A stretch of DNA of 63,694 nt from a bacterium (GTDB taxonomy: Bacteria; UBP15; UBA6099): assembly GCA_029564595.1 (NCBI GenBank), contig JAKQPS010000098.1, forward strand, positions 1-63,694, written 5' to 3'. A model generated the notes under the pieces. It did not search any database, was not told the origin of the DNA, and was given only the letters and a program-made list of their open reading frames with translations. Position numbers and translations under genes: made by a program. Shown in pieces: positions 8,138-16,900 of the stretch (positions are counted from its first letter, which is position 1; every line of letters begins with the position of its first letter).

Positions 8138-9481
8138 TCATTTGTATGATTGCAGATTTATGCCGTGTTTTTTCAGCAGTTGTTTCGAATCAGTAAGGCT
8201 TTCGGCGGCATGATATTCTAAAAGAAAGGATTCTGCCATCAGACATGTCGTTCTTAAATCATCCTTTTCAGAAAGTGTTGTTGAAAGCTGTTTGGCCGGG
8301 AAAGGGTCTTCCGGCTTTGAATCGTCATATTGGTCGATGAAGAGTCTCGTGTTAGGCAAGCGAATCAAAGGCAGACATTGAATTCTGTCAGGTTCGCAAT
8401 CGGCCATAGCGGCGATGGTTGCCGCGCTACGAAGCGTATTGTCTCCGGGAAGACCGAGTATGCACTGAACCATAGTTGAAAACGGCCGTCCGGAAACCAT
8501 TTTGCGAATGTTTTCGATGGAATTAAAGCATTTGTTGATATTTCTTGTCTCGGTATGGCAACACTGAAACCCTGAGGTTAAAATTATATCTTGTTTTTTG
8601 GACACAATGTCGTTCAACAAATTGTAAAAATCTTCGTCAAATTGGTTGCTATCGATGAAAACCGATCCTGTGATATCTATTTTTTCTCCGCAATCGATGT
8701 GTCTTTTTATCATTTTCAGAACTTGAACGCCAAAATCTTTATGGTTCAAATATGAGCCTATGAAAAAAGCGACTTTAAGGTTGTTTTTAGCGCAATATGC
8801 GATTTCAGACTCAATTCTTTCGATAGGAAAGAACCGCAACTGCTGCCCGGCATTAACGCAGAAACTGCAATTGTAGGCGCAGCCGCGGCTATACTCTATC
8901 TGCATCACCCTTTTGGGCTTCAGTATGCCGGCGAGATAAGGAGAAGGGATGTCGCAGAGATTCTCCAATGGGGGCCGAGGCTGGTTAATCCTTATCTTCG
9001 AACCTTCTCTGAACGCAGCGCCTTTTAAATCGTCGACAGGTTCGCCCTTCACAAGTCTTGATATCAAATCATGAAAAGTAGCTTCGCCTTCTCCTATTAC
9101 CGCTATGTCCAGTTCCGGAATATCGCGCAGTATGCCGGGATGAACATGCGGACCGCCCGCGATAAAAAGGGAGTTCTTCAGAGTTTTGCGAAGTTCGCGA
9201 AGCAACTCTGAATAGAAATCCACATTCCAGATGTAGCATGACACGCCCACGATTTGGGGCTGGAGGTCGATTATTTGAGCGCATTCTTCCATAAGGTTGA
9301 AGTCGGAAACTGAGGTTGCGCGCAACCTGATATCGACGCGCTCCTTAATGAGCGCGAACTGTTCCGAATAAGCCTTGAGGTCGGCAATGGCAATGGGATA
9401 GTGCTCATCGTCGTGGCTGTTTTCTCTGAGCGTCATGCCACAGAGCGCGACACGCATTTTTTCGCTCATTGCTTGCGTCAT
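8138..9481 (-). CDS. B12-binding-domain radical SAM protein (copy 1)
   Basis: 447 residues, paralogue of the gene at 5522-6805. The N-terminal cobalamin-type domain has GGPHVHPG and V-I-G-E-G-E (about 109-133); the radical SAM triad is CAYNCSFC (Cys201, 205, 208), followed by a G-L-P-G-D-N motif near residue 355 shared with copy 2. It lacks the C-terminal P-rich tail of copy 2. It lies 13 bp after the small radical SAM gene (copy 1). Predicted to catalyse a radical methylation or ring/carbon-skeleton change on an unknown substrate. Confidence 0.85.
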   Translation of the reverse strand: MTQAMSEKMRVALCGMTLRENSHDDEHYPIAIADLKAYSEQFALIKERVDIRLRATSVSDFNLMEECAQIIDLQPQIVGVSCYIWNVDFYSELLRELRKTLKNSLFIAGGPHVHPGILRDIPELDIAVIGEGEATFHDLISRLVKGEPVDDLKGAAFREGSKIRINQPRPPLENLCDIPSPYLAGILKPKRVMQIEYSRGCAYNCSFCVNAGQQLRFFPIERIESEIAYCAKNNLKVAFFIGSYLNHKDFGVQVLKMIKRHIDCGEKIDITGSVFIDSNQFDEDFYNLLNDIVSKKQDIILTSGFQCCHTETRNINKCFNSIENIRKMVSGRPFSTMVQCILGLPGDNTLRSAATIAAMADCEPDRIQCLPLIRLPNTRLFIDQYDDSKPEDPFPAKQLSTTLSEKDDLRTTCLMAESFLLEYHAAESLTDSKQLLKKHGINLQSYK

Positions 9482-9494
9482 TTAACCCGCCCGT

Positions 9495-10403
9495 TCAACA
9501 ATCTCGATTCCATCTCGCGCAATTGCGCAAAGAGACAACATCGCGCAATTTCCCACTATGATCGAGGTTGGTGATTGGTTTCAGATTGTTTGCCCCGGCG
9601 AAACCGGCCGGAACGCCCGCGCATTCGTCCGCAAGAACGCAGATATCGCAGGCGCCGGAGACGGCGGCGTATCCGGGAATTGTTTTATCAAGTCTGTATA
9701 TCTCTCCGCAATGTTCCTCAATGCCGCTCATAAGGCAAAGGGGAAGTCCGACAGTGAGCGTCCAAACGCTGTTAGCGATAGCCGCCTTGATGCTTCCGCG
9801 CACCGTCTCGATCACGCTTGGCGAGAATGAATCAGCATGTGATAAATCGATTATTATCCGCGCAAAACCCTTGGTTGAAAGGTGTTTCACAGTGTCTTCC
9901 AGAGAAGGCAATGACCGCGTGCTTGCAATGACTCGACCCGCCACGAAAATGTTGTCCCAATTATAGTCGTATAACAAGTCTGGAGATTTGTCGAGGAAGC
10001 GCGATATGTTGTCTATGCCTTTTGCGGCATACTCGAAAGTGTTCGTCCGGGTAATATAATTATGAATCTCCGGAATGACGGAAAAGAATTTAACTTCGAT
10101 GTTTTTCAGTCCCGCGTCAAGCGCCTTCCAGAGCTTGCTCTCGTAGTAAAAAGCCGAGCCGTTTGTGGTCAATTTTACGCGCTTGAATCTTTCTGAAGCC
10201 GCTTTTATTATGACATTCATGTCCTTTCTCAGGAAAGGCTCGCCTCCGATGAATTCCACATTCGATTGTTGCGGAATACCTTCCATAGCGGCGAGTATAT
10301 CTTCTGTTGTGGGAATGTTCGTGATGCTCTTAGGGTATCCGCAAACGCGGCAGTTAAAATTGCAAGGTCCGGCAATTTCAATCTTTCTATATCGAATAAA
10401 CAT
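9495..10403 (-). CDS. Small radical SAM protein with C-terminal cysteine cluster (copy 1)
   Basis: 302 residues. CNFNCRVC places the SAM-cluster cysteines at 14, 18 and 21, exactly as in copy 2, and GGEPF follows near residue 53. The C-terminus has C-x8-C-x19-C-x2-C-x5-C with conserved L-P-x-C, E-E-H-C-G and Y-R-L words. GAGG lies ten bases before the ATG. It is the first gene of module 1 and sits downstream of the PLP lyase gene (11174-12619) on the same strand, but the 770-bp gap makes co-transcription uncertain. Confidence 0.8.
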   Translation of the reverse strand: MFIRYRKIEIAGPCNFNCRVCGYPKSITNIPTTEDILAAMEGIPQQSNVEFIGGEPFLRKDMNVIIKAASERFKRVKLTTNGSAFYYESKLWKALDAGLKNIEVKFFSVIPEIHNYITRTNTFEYAAKGIDNISRFLDKSPDLLYDYNWDNIFVAGRVIASTRSLPSLEDTVKHLSTKGFARIIIDLSHADSFSPSVIETVRGSIKAAIANSVWTLTVGLPLCLMSGIEEHCGEIYRLDKTIPGYAAVSGACDICVLADECAGVPAGFAGANNLKPITNLDHSGKLRDVVSLRNCARWNRDC

Positions 10404-10574
10404 TCAACCAAGCCTCATAACCACTTAAAAATCGAGATATTCAATCGACGAGAGAAAAGACCCGATTGAAACATTGCGACCTTTCCTTCCGTTTCTAGGC
10501 TTTGCAATATTTGCAGCCGGTTCGCCACATCGCGATGAATCGTCAACCAAGCGCACAAACGCTGTGTCTGTTTA

Positions 10575-10636
10575 GCCGGATTCGTCGATAGATCCGACGA
10601 ACCGAGGCGATTTTCATAGCGGCGAGCTGCTTCAAC
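10575..10636 (+). repeat. Dispersed intergenic repeat, family R1, left part
   Basis: Matches 60756-60810 directly and 5443-5505 in inverted orientation. The inner inverted repeat is ATTCGTCG/CGACGAA around a short centre. Confidence 0.85.
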
Positions 10637-10723
10637 ACTGCCAAAGCGAGTTTGGGGGCGGCGCCCGTTTTTGTTCATGAAGCCTGTGTTCTATTCATTG
10701 CAAAAAGCGCCTTGCGTTCCACG

Positions 10724-10771
10724 TTTCATCCGCTCTGAACAATCGCTCCCGAATCCTAATGACGGATTCGG
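10724..10771 (+). repeat. Dispersed intergenic repeat, family R1, right part
   Basis: These 48 bp are identical to 60941-60988, 50 kb away, and the preceding GCGCCTTGCG is shared too. The end carries an inverted repeat CCGAATCC/GGATTCGG. Confidence 0.9.
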
Positions 10772-11173
10772 GGTAAGTCGGCTCATTGCTTAATTATATA
10801 ACGAAGTCTCAGTATTTCATCATGACGGCTTTATGTTTTAAGCCGCTTGAGCAGGCAACTCGTTAGTTTTCCAAATTTGATTTCGGGCCGGATTCGTCGG
10901 CGGGAGCTAGGAGCGTTTTTCTGTTTTTCGACGCGCTTTTTCTTGAGGGCATAGAACAATTGATGAAGCCACGCGCCTCGTTCTAGAAAGGCTTCATGCC
11001 ATAGGCAAGATCAGACAGTCGCTGTGGGTTTTGCTTAGACTGAAATCAATTATCCAATGGAGTCTAGAAATAGCGCTGATGCAGCGTGGAGATACAGACT
11101 GCCGGGGCAGCGCGGGTTTCCGGCTTTTTGCGAAGGTGAAGCGCACAGACCTGCGAAGCAGGCTTTTTTTCGG

Positions 11174-12619
11174 TCATGCGGGTTTTAGGATATTGTTAAT
11201 GTAAGAAGTAAGCATGTACTCCGTGAAATCTATCGGCAGCGATTCCAGTATAGTGTTCACCTCTTCTATACTGTCAGGGACTTTTTCGTTGGATACTCCC
11301 GCCATATTCAGAAGCATGTTTACTGTTTCCTCGTCCGCTTTGAGCTTGATGTTTTTCATGGCGAGAGCGAGGTTAGCCGTATTTGGCGTTTTTTCTTCTT
11401 TAAGGAGGCGCTCCGCAATGCCGCGCAGATCGTTAAGCATCGCCTCTGCTAAAGGAACATTCATGCTTGTCATGCCCATCTGAAGGTTTGATTCGGAGTT
11501 CTGCCGCGCGAATTGAGGCTGCGCGTGCCACCCCCCGACGCGCTTAAGTTCGTCGGCGATCCTATACACATTTAGCTTATCCGATGTGGACCGGAAAGAG
11601 AAAAGGCACATGTCCGGATCACCGAGGACTTCCAGTCCCTCTATGGCGTTGATTCCATCGATTAGAAGTTTCGTGGCTGCCATGACCTCTTTGACAATCT
11701 TCATGTAGCCGTCGTCGCCGAAATAGATTAGAACCGCCCATGCGGCGGCAAGGGGCCCGCAGGTCCTGCTGCTTCCGGCAGTCGCGTTCACTATTGTATA
11801 TCCCGGCCAGTTAGAGCAAGCGAACATCTGATAACGGCGGAGTTCTTTGTTTTTATACAGGATGACGGAAGCATTTTTCGCGGCGTACCCGTATTTATGG
11901 ATGTCCACAGACATGGAGGTCACGCCGGGGACCGAGAAATCGAATTCCGGGACTGTCATTCCCAGTTTTCTCATATATGGCAGGTGAATGCCGCCGACGC
12001 AGGCGTCCACATGGAACAATAAACCGCGCTCCAGCGCGATGCGGCCGATCTCTCGAATCGGGTCCACCACTCCGTGCGCCCATCCCGGAGCGGAGCCAAC
12101 CAGCATGATAGTGTTCTCCGTTATAGCTTCTCTCATAGCGTCCGCATCCGCTTTGAAAGACGAATCTTTTACGGGGATTGACACGACTTTAACGCCGAGA
12201 TAGTGCGCGGCTTTATGAAAACAGGCGTGCGCTGTGAACGGGATAACTATTTCCGGCTCCTTAATCTCCGGGCGCAGCGCGCGGGCCCGGTTGCGCGCCG
12301 CTAGAACCGCCATCATCACGCTTTCGGTTCCTCCGGACGTGAAGTTGCCCACTGTGTTTTCATCGCCGTTAACCAGACTCGATATCATGCCGATTATTTC
12401 GTTTTCGATTTTCAGAATGCTGGGGGTTGACGTCGGGTCCAGAGCGCTCTCTGTCAGATACATCGTATATGCCTCGTTTATCAATCCCATCGCGTCATCC
12501 CCGGGATAGTAAACGTAGCTTGTGATTTTTCCTGATTTCCAGTCGAGGTCGTCTTTCTTGTACTCTTGAAGAGTTTCAAGGATTTCCTTTTTTGACATGC
12601 CATTTTGCGGCATCAGCAT
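11174..12619 (-). CDS. PLP-dependent decarboxylase/lyase, sphingosine-1-phosphate lyase-like
   Basis: 481 residues of fold-type I PLP enzyme, group II decarboxylase superfamily. Visible sites: TSGGTES (94-100) for the phosphate group, His131 stacking on the ring, Asp205 (HVDACVGG) and the Schiff-base lysine Lys242 in DIHKYGYAAK, which is closest in style to sphingosine-1-phosphate lyase and MfnA-type enzymes. A C-terminal extension of about 90 residues follows. GGGAGG six bases upstream fixes the ATG. It may cleave a phosphorylated amino alcohol or decarboxylate an amino acid. Its position upstream of the two radical SAM modules, same strand, suggests a shared pathway, but this is inference. 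Confidence 0.8.
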   Translation of the reverse strand: MLMPQNGMSKKEILETLQEYKKDDLDWKSGKITSYVYYPGDDAMGLINEAYTMYLTESALDPTSTPSILKIENEIIGMISSLVNGDENTVGNFTSGGTESVMMAVLAARNRARALRPEIKEPEIVIPFTAHACFHKAAHYLGVKVVSIPVKDSSFKADADAMREAITENTIMLVGSAPGWAHGVVDPIREIGRIALERGLLFHVDACVGGIHLPYMRKLGMTVPEFDFSVPGVTSMSVDIHKYGYAAKNASVILYKNKELRRYQMFACSNWPGYTIVNATAGSSRTCGPLAAAWAVLIYFGDDGYMKIVKEVMAATKLLIDGINAIEGLEVLGDPDMCLFSFRSTSDKLNVYRIADELKRVGGWHAQPQFARQNSESNLQMGMTSMNVPLAEAMLNDLRGIAERLLKEEKTPNTANLALAMKNIKLKADEETVNMLLNMAGVSNEKVPDSIEEVNTILESLPIDFTEYMLTSYINNILKPA

Positions 12620-12994
12620 TTTACGCCTCCCTGTTCGATTATTCAGTCATATTATGTCTTAAAATCAACGCAGTATCATGAGTTAGCCCGGATTTTTCAC
12701 GAGAAAAATCCTAGAAGTCGAATAAAGCGCGATCTATGTCGTTGAATTATCGACTCGAACTGCCGTCACATACGAAAAAGCATGTTCCCTCGTTATTGCT
12801 CGATTCGCCTCGTATCTCATCCCTTTCTTCGATTTCAGCTTGCGTTGGTGAAAAATGCAGGCTAGCAACACATCTTTTACGGTCGCATGTGCTTTCTTTT
12901 CGCTGTGCTGTAAACCTAAAAAATGCAATATCAGAATATTCCTCATGATCATTTAGCTTTTCGCGCGTTCTGTTACCGTGTTTGAATAATTCAG
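12620..12994. other. Gene-free stretch
   Basis: AT-richer than the flanks. Short frames on both strands have no ribosome site or recognisable product. I see no repeat or terminator. Confidence 0.45.
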
Positions 12995-13894
12995 TCAGCG
13001 AGTGGCGGAAATAAGCGTGTCCGTTTCAATTGAATGAATAATATGTTTAGTGGTGTTGCCTAGCAATAGACCCTTTAGAGTCCTCTGATTCTTGCCGATA
13101 ACAATTAAATCCGATTTGAGTTGAGAGGCGGCTATTGATATGACTCTGTACGGCGGATTGGAAGGAGATGACGCGCGACGCAGAGACACTTGCGGCTGCT
13201 GGCCGCCTTTAGGAGTCCATTCCTCAATCAAGCGGGCTGTCGCTTTCGCCGCTTCTCGCTTCTCTGAGAGCCTGTACTGTTCTACGGTTTCCTGTTCCGC
13301 TCCGTTGCTTATAAGATTTTTCTCGAATAACGGGTCATAAACATGCAACACATTGACCGCAGCCGACCCTCTTACGGCTTGAGTGGATTTCAACACATAG
13401 CCCGACACCGGCCCTAGGGCCACGCAAGCCAGAATATGCTTGTAAACCGTCTTTGCCGGCGATGCGACTATCAGAACATCTCGCTTGCTTCTTTCAACAA
13501 GACTTTCAGCGGTTGCGCCTGCTCCAAAATTGCCGGAGGGGCCTTCTCCTCTAGCGCCGACCACGACGACATCCGCGTCCACGCGCATCGCTGCTTTTGC
13601 GAGAACCACGGCGGCGGCGCCGTTCTCAACCGCGCACGTAACCTTTGCTCCCAATGAGAGAGCCATCTTTTCCGCATCGCAAAGACCCCGCTTTATGAAT
13701 GGGTCCGGCTCCAATCCGATCGAGTTTTCGAAATCGAGTCTTTCAAGCGACGCTTTGCTTAGTGGGGGAGCCACATGGATTATTAGAAGCTCCGCCCCAT
13801 GCTCGGCGGCAAGGAGCGCCGCTCTCGCCACAGCGTTCGCCGCCGCTCGGGAAAAATCCGTGCCCGCTATGATTTTTTTGATTCCTTTATTCAT
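12995..13894 (-). CDS. Tandem-domain universal stress protein
   Basis: Two UspA domains in one chain of about 299 residues. The first begins K-K-I-I-A-G-T-D-F-S and ends with the ATP-binding G-A-R-G-x2-G-x9-G-x-T-A-E-S pattern; the second ends I-V-I-G-K-N-x4-K-G-L-L-L-G-N-T-T-K-H-I, a more diverged version. Cytoplasmic, no membrane segment. Two start sites lie further upstream (TTG 13942, ATG 13906), but the ATG at 13894 has GAGAG at good spacing. It is the second gene after the MgtE-like channel, 65 bp away, and the two may form a stress/magnesium operon. Confidence 0.85.
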   Translation of the reverse strand: MNKGIKKIIAGTDFSRAAANAVARAALLAAEHGAELLIIHVAPPLSKASLERLDFENSIGLEPDPFIKRGLCDAEKMALSLGAKVTCAVENGAAAVVLAKAAMRVDADVVVVGARGEGPSGNFGAGATAESLVERSKRDVLIVASPAKTVYKHILACVALGPVSGYVLKSTQAVRGSAAVNVLHVYDPLFEKNLISNGAEQETVEQYRLSEKREAAKATARLIEEWTPKGGQQPQVSLRRASSPSNPPYRVISIAASQLKSDLIVIGKNQRTLKGLLLGNTTKHIIHSIETDTLISATR

Positions 13895-13959
13895 GTTCGC
13901 TCTCATGATCGGTTGTGAAACGCCGCTGAAACCATTATTCAATCAGAGCCGTTCTTATT

Positions 13960-14943
13960 CTATAACAACCACGCCGCCACGCTGAAATAACACAGCAGCG
14001 TCGTGATGTCCGTCAGCGCCAGAGTGACTGGTCCGGCGGCGATTTTCAAGTCTAACTTCATTTTGTGAAGCAGCGATGGAACACTCAAGCCGTAAAAAGC
14101 GGCCATGCATAGTGTCATGACTATACTGACCGATATGATCTTCGTCACCGTCTCGGTTTTCAGCCACAAGAAAACGAACGCCCCCACGATCGCTCCGCAT
14201 GCGGCTCCTAGCAAAAAAACCGAACCGATCTCCCTTAGCAACTGTCTTAAGTACCATTTCAGAGTTGGATTCGCGGCGTGCAGAGACTGAATCGTCACAG
14301 TCATCGTCTGGATACTGACACTTTCCCCCAGACCGAGTATCAGTGTAAGGAAAAAAGCCAGAGCGAGGCTTTGCTCAAGCGTCGCCTCGAATACTCCGGC
14401 CAGCAGGGCGCATATTGTCCCTCCTGCGATTGTGGACAAAAGCCATGGGAACCGAAAACAAAACGCTTTCAGCGCTGACGCTTCTCTCAACTCCGATACT
14501 CTGAACCCTATAGCTTCAAACAACTCGTTCATGTGTTTCTGGTTGTTGATGTCCAACTCGGAGTTAGCGAAAGTGGACACATCCACCACGCCGACGATGC
14601 GTTTTTGCTCGTCCACCACCGGTATAGACAGGAATTTGTGAGCGGCAAAGAGTTCGCAAGCCTTTAAAGCGGCGGCGTCCTTGTCTATCGTCACAATGTT
14701 TTTGATCATGATTTTCGACAGGGGGCGCTCCAGCGGCTCTGTCAGCAACAGACGGGTGGGAATAACCCCCGACAGCGCGTCTTTTTCATCCACCACATAA
14801 AAGTAAGCGATTTGTTTCCCAAGCCCGCGCGCTCTTATAGAGTCAAGCGCTTGTCCTACCGTTTCATCATGGCGAAGCGTGCAGTAATCCTTATGCGCCA
14901 GCTCGACGATGCGTCGTTCGCTTTTTCTCGCGTCAGATTTCAA
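13960..14943 (-). CDS. Short MgtE-like divalent cation channel with CBS pair
   Basis: 327 residues. Residues 1-140 hold a CBS pair (C-T-L-R-H-D-E-T-V start, L-S-I-P-V-V-D-E near 115); residues about 165-327 hold the MgtE membrane domain with R-F-P-W-L-L, S-V-S-I-Q-T, a long GPVTLAL-T-D-I-T segment containing the pore-associated aspartate, and about five hydrophobic helices. Classical MgtE is about 450 residues and has an N-terminal MgtE_N superhelical gating domain, which is missing here. The only start in frame before the CBS pair is TTG with no strong ribosome site, so N-terminal truncation or an unusual start is possible. Confidence 0.8.
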   Translation of the reverse strand: MKSDARKSERRIVELAHKDYCTLRHDETVGQALDSIRARGLGKQIAYFYVVDEKDALSGVIPTRLLLTEPLERPLSKIMIKNIVTIDKDAAALKACELFAAHKFLSIPVVDEQKRIVGVVDVSTFANSELDINNQKHMNELFEAIGFRVSELREASALKAFCFRFPWLLSTIAGGTICALLAGVFEATLEQSLALAFFLTLILGLGESVSIQTMTVTIQSLHAANPTLKWYLRQLLREIGSVFLLGAACGAIVGAFVFLWLKTETVTKIISVSIVMTLCMAAFYGLSVPSLLHKMKLDLKIAAGPVTLALTDITTLLCYFSVAAWLL

Positions 14944-15149
14944 ATGTTAAGTCCGTTCTCTGAATAACCGTGTTGTTTGATATCAACCATGCGACATGAA
15001 TTATAAAAAAAACGCGCTTCCAGCACAACCCGGCCACGCTGACAGGACCGCGAATCAGCGCGTTTTTCACTGCGCTTATAAATTTGTTTTCTATCGTTGC
15101 CAAGGCTTCCTTGCCAACGATGAGTAATCAAATCACGCAAAGATACGCT

Positions 15150-15208
15150 TTTCATCCGCTCTAAACAATCGCCTCGGTTCGCCAGATATATCAGCGAATC
15201 CGGGTTCA
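15150..15208 (+). repeat. Dispersed intergenic repeat, family R1, diverged copy
   Basis: Begins with TTCATCCGCTCT and AACAATCGC like the right part at 10724 and 60941, then continues with a region resembling the inverted left part (TCGGTTCGCC, CAGCGAATCCGG) seen at 5443-5505. It appears to be a composite of both halves. Confidence 0.7.
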
Positions 15209-15302
15209 AATAATGAGTCGTAAAATGACTCAAATCTAATGTTAAAAGTGAAGTGAAGAAGCAAGACATAGAAATTATTCTGTGGATTTTGATTAAATTG
15301 AA

Positions 15303-15330
15303 CCAACGCCGCTAGCAATGGCGGCGTTGG
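15303..15330 (-). terminator. Terminator hairpin of the small conserved gene
   Basis: CCAACGCCGC (15303-15312) pairs perfectly with GCGGCGTTGG (15321-15330). On the minus strand it is followed by TTCAATTTAAT, a moderate T-rich tail, 28 bp past the stop of the small gene. Confidence 0.55.
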
Positions 15331-15357
15331 ATAATAGCTGTGATTTGCCCTTGCTGC

Positions 15358-15555
15358 CTATTCGAGCGATTCGCGCGGCGGGTACTTGTAAACGTTGGCG
15401 CCGATGCGGATGTTCGGATGGTTCGGAACGGGCATATTGCCTTCCGTTGTGGCTACCACGTTTGTTTTGCCTGACTTGGAAGCTCCGAAATCCTTTGAGA
15501 TGTCAATCTCTAGTTTGAGGATATCGCCGTCAAGCGTCATTTTGATGTTTTTCAT
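15358..15555 (-). CDS. Small conserved protein of unknown function
   Basis: 65 residues. I recognise the style of a small family seen in several anaerobic bacteria (an M-x-N-I-K-M start, L-x-I-D-I-S-K-x-F-G, S-K-S-G-K-T, T-E-G-N near residue 40) but know no function. It has no signal peptide, membrane segment or cysteine; the composition suggests a small beta-rich cytoplasmic protein. A GGGGATTGAG ribosome site precedes the ATG and a terminator hairpin follows, so it is probably transcribed on its own. Confidence 0.65.
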   Translation of the reverse strand: MKNIKMTLDGDILKLEIDISKDFGASKSGKTNVVATTEGNMPVPNHPNIRIGANVYKYPPRESLE

Positions 15556-15714
15556 CTCAATCCCCCGAATATTTCTATATATATTGCCAATTTAATATTA
15601 TAAATAGTGAATAATGTCAATAGAGAATAAGAAATTCACAAAAACAGTGCCGCGCTCCGCCAAGAGCTTATCCGGCGCTGCCTGTATGTTTCAGGGGTTG
15701 ATAAAGTAGCGGTT

Positions 15715-15957
15715 TCAGCCTGCCGGCTCAGAGGGCGAAGATGTGGATTCGGTTGCGGCGGGCGGTTCGATTTTCTTCGTTTCCACCGAGGCGGTCTGCT
15801 CGGGTTTGTTCTCTGCCGGAGCAGAGATGCCTTTTTTGAATTCAGTGATCGCGCTGCCGATGGCCTTGCCCATTTCGGGCAGTTTCTTCGGCCCGAATAT
15901 AAGCAGCGCCACGACGACCACCACCACTATTTCCATCGGTCCCGGCGTGAATGCCAT
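15715..15957 (-). CDS. tatA: Sec-independent translocase subunit TatA/E
   Basis: 80 residues. A single N-terminal membrane helix (about 7-21, G-P-M-E-I then V/L/I-rich), the F-G-P-K-K-L-P hinge at 21-27, and an amphipathic helix G-K-A-I-G-S-A-I-x-E-F-K-K match TatA. The tail is acidic and Pro/Thr-rich as usual. TatA forms the pore through which folded, twin-arginine proteins cross the membrane. TatC is not in the window, so the gene is an orphan here. Start supported by GGAG upstream. Confidence 0.93.
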   Translation of the reverse strand: MAFTPGPMEIVVVVVVALLIFGPKKLPEMGKAIGSAITEFKKGISAPAENKPEQTASVETKKIEPPAATESTSSPSEPAG

Positions 15958-16033
15958 ATTAGTTTCATCTCCAAATCAATTTGTCCTAATTATAAACAGT
16001 CAATAAAATAAATCAATCGCAAGAAAAATGTGC

Positions 16034-16900
16034 TTAACTGTCCATTTCAGCCTGATAGGAACTTCTGACGTTCGGGCCGGATTTGACCCATGTGAAGCCG
16101 AGCGAGCGGGCGAGGCGCTCCCAGTCCCGGAACTCTTCCGGTGTCACATAACGGGCGGGAGGGGGAAGAGCGCGGGATGGTCGCAGGTACTGTCCGAGTG
16201 ACACGCGGTCTACGCCCGCGCAACGAAGCGAGGCGAGCGCCGCTTCCGCCTGCGCGTCCGTCTCGCCGAGTCCGAGCATTATGCCCGATTTGGTTAGTTG
16301 TCCGGGCCGGATGGATTTTGCCGCTTCCAGAATTTTCAGCGACCTTGAGAAATCTCCCTGCGGCCTCATCTCAGGAAACAAGGCTTCGACTGTTTCCATG
16401 TTGTGGCCGAACACATAAGGAGATGATTGCAGGACGGCGGAGACGCCGCCGGTGTCGCCCTTGAAGTCGGGCGCGAGGACTTCCACGCGGCAATTCGGGG
16501 AAGAGCGGCGGATTTCAGAGACGGCCAGCGCGAAATGCGCCGCGCCGCCGTCCGGCAAGTCGTCTCTGGTTACGGAGGTGACGACGACGTATTTGAGGCC
16601 GAGGGCGGCAACGGCTTCTGCCACCGACGAAGGTTCCGCCGGGTCGAGCGGGGAGGGCAATCCTGAGCCGACTCCGCAATACACGCAGGAGCGCGAGCAC
16701 ACCGGCCCCATCAGCAGGAAAGTGGCCGAGCCTGCGCTCCAGCATTCGCCTCTGTTCGGGCATTTAGCTTCGTCGCAAATAGTGTTAAGGCCCCTCGACG
16801 AGAGGATGTTTTTCAGATTGACGAACTGTTCTCCGTTTGGGAGTTTCGCCTTGAACCACGATGGGAGGCGCAGGTTGTTTCCGTGTTTGGAGCCGCTCAT
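16034..16900 (-). CDS. lipA: Lipoyl synthase
   Basis: 288 residues. It inserts two sulfurs into protein-bound octanoate. The auxiliary-cluster cysteines are 42, 47 and 53 (C-x4-C-x5-C, CDEAKCPNRGEC) and the SAM-cluster cysteines 68, 72 and 75 (CSRSCVYC). The C-terminal R-S-S-Y motif that ligates the auxiliary cluster is present (NVRSSYQAE). The frame extends further upstream, but the ATG at 16900 overlaps the previous gene's stop as ATGA and gives the usual LipA length, so I chose it. It is the last gene of the gcvT-gcvH-oxidoreductase-lipA operon, whose GcvH is the likely substrate. Confidence 0.96.
   Translation of the reverse strand: MSGSKHGNNLRLPSWFKAKLPNGEQFVNLKNILSSRGLNTICDEAKCPNRGECWSAGSATFLLMGPVCSRSCVYCGVGSGLPSPLDPAEPSSVAEAVAALGLKYVVVTSVTRDDLPDGGAAHFALAVSEIRRSSPNCRVEVLAPDFKGDTGGVSAVLQSSPYVFGHNMETVEALFPEMRPQGDFSRSLKILEAAKSIRPGQLTKSGIMLGLGETDAQAEAALASLRCAGVDRVSLGQYLRPSRALPPPARYVTPEEFRDWERLARSLGFTWVKSGPNVRSSYQAEMDS

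Larger units (their letters stand above)
10404..11173. other. Gene-free stretch with dispersed repeats
   Basis: Holds two parts of repeat family R1 (10575-10636, 10724-10771) and a third partial match near 10889. An 87-codon minus-strand frame (10415-10678) runs through the repeat and is probably not a gene. The piece 10780-11160 has stops in all frames and looks like decayed sequence; I could not identify it. Confidence 0.55.
14944..15357. other. Gene-free stretch with repeat and terminator
   Basis: Contains a diverged R1 repeat copy (15150-15208) and a minus-strand terminator hairpin (15303-15330). Nothing else recognised. Confidence 0.55.

Noticed and set aside
10415-10678. 87-codon minus-strand frame as a possible RiPP precursor next to the radical SAM genes
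   Set aside because: Half of it is translated from the dispersed repeat R1; no leader/core-like organisation, no ribosome site.
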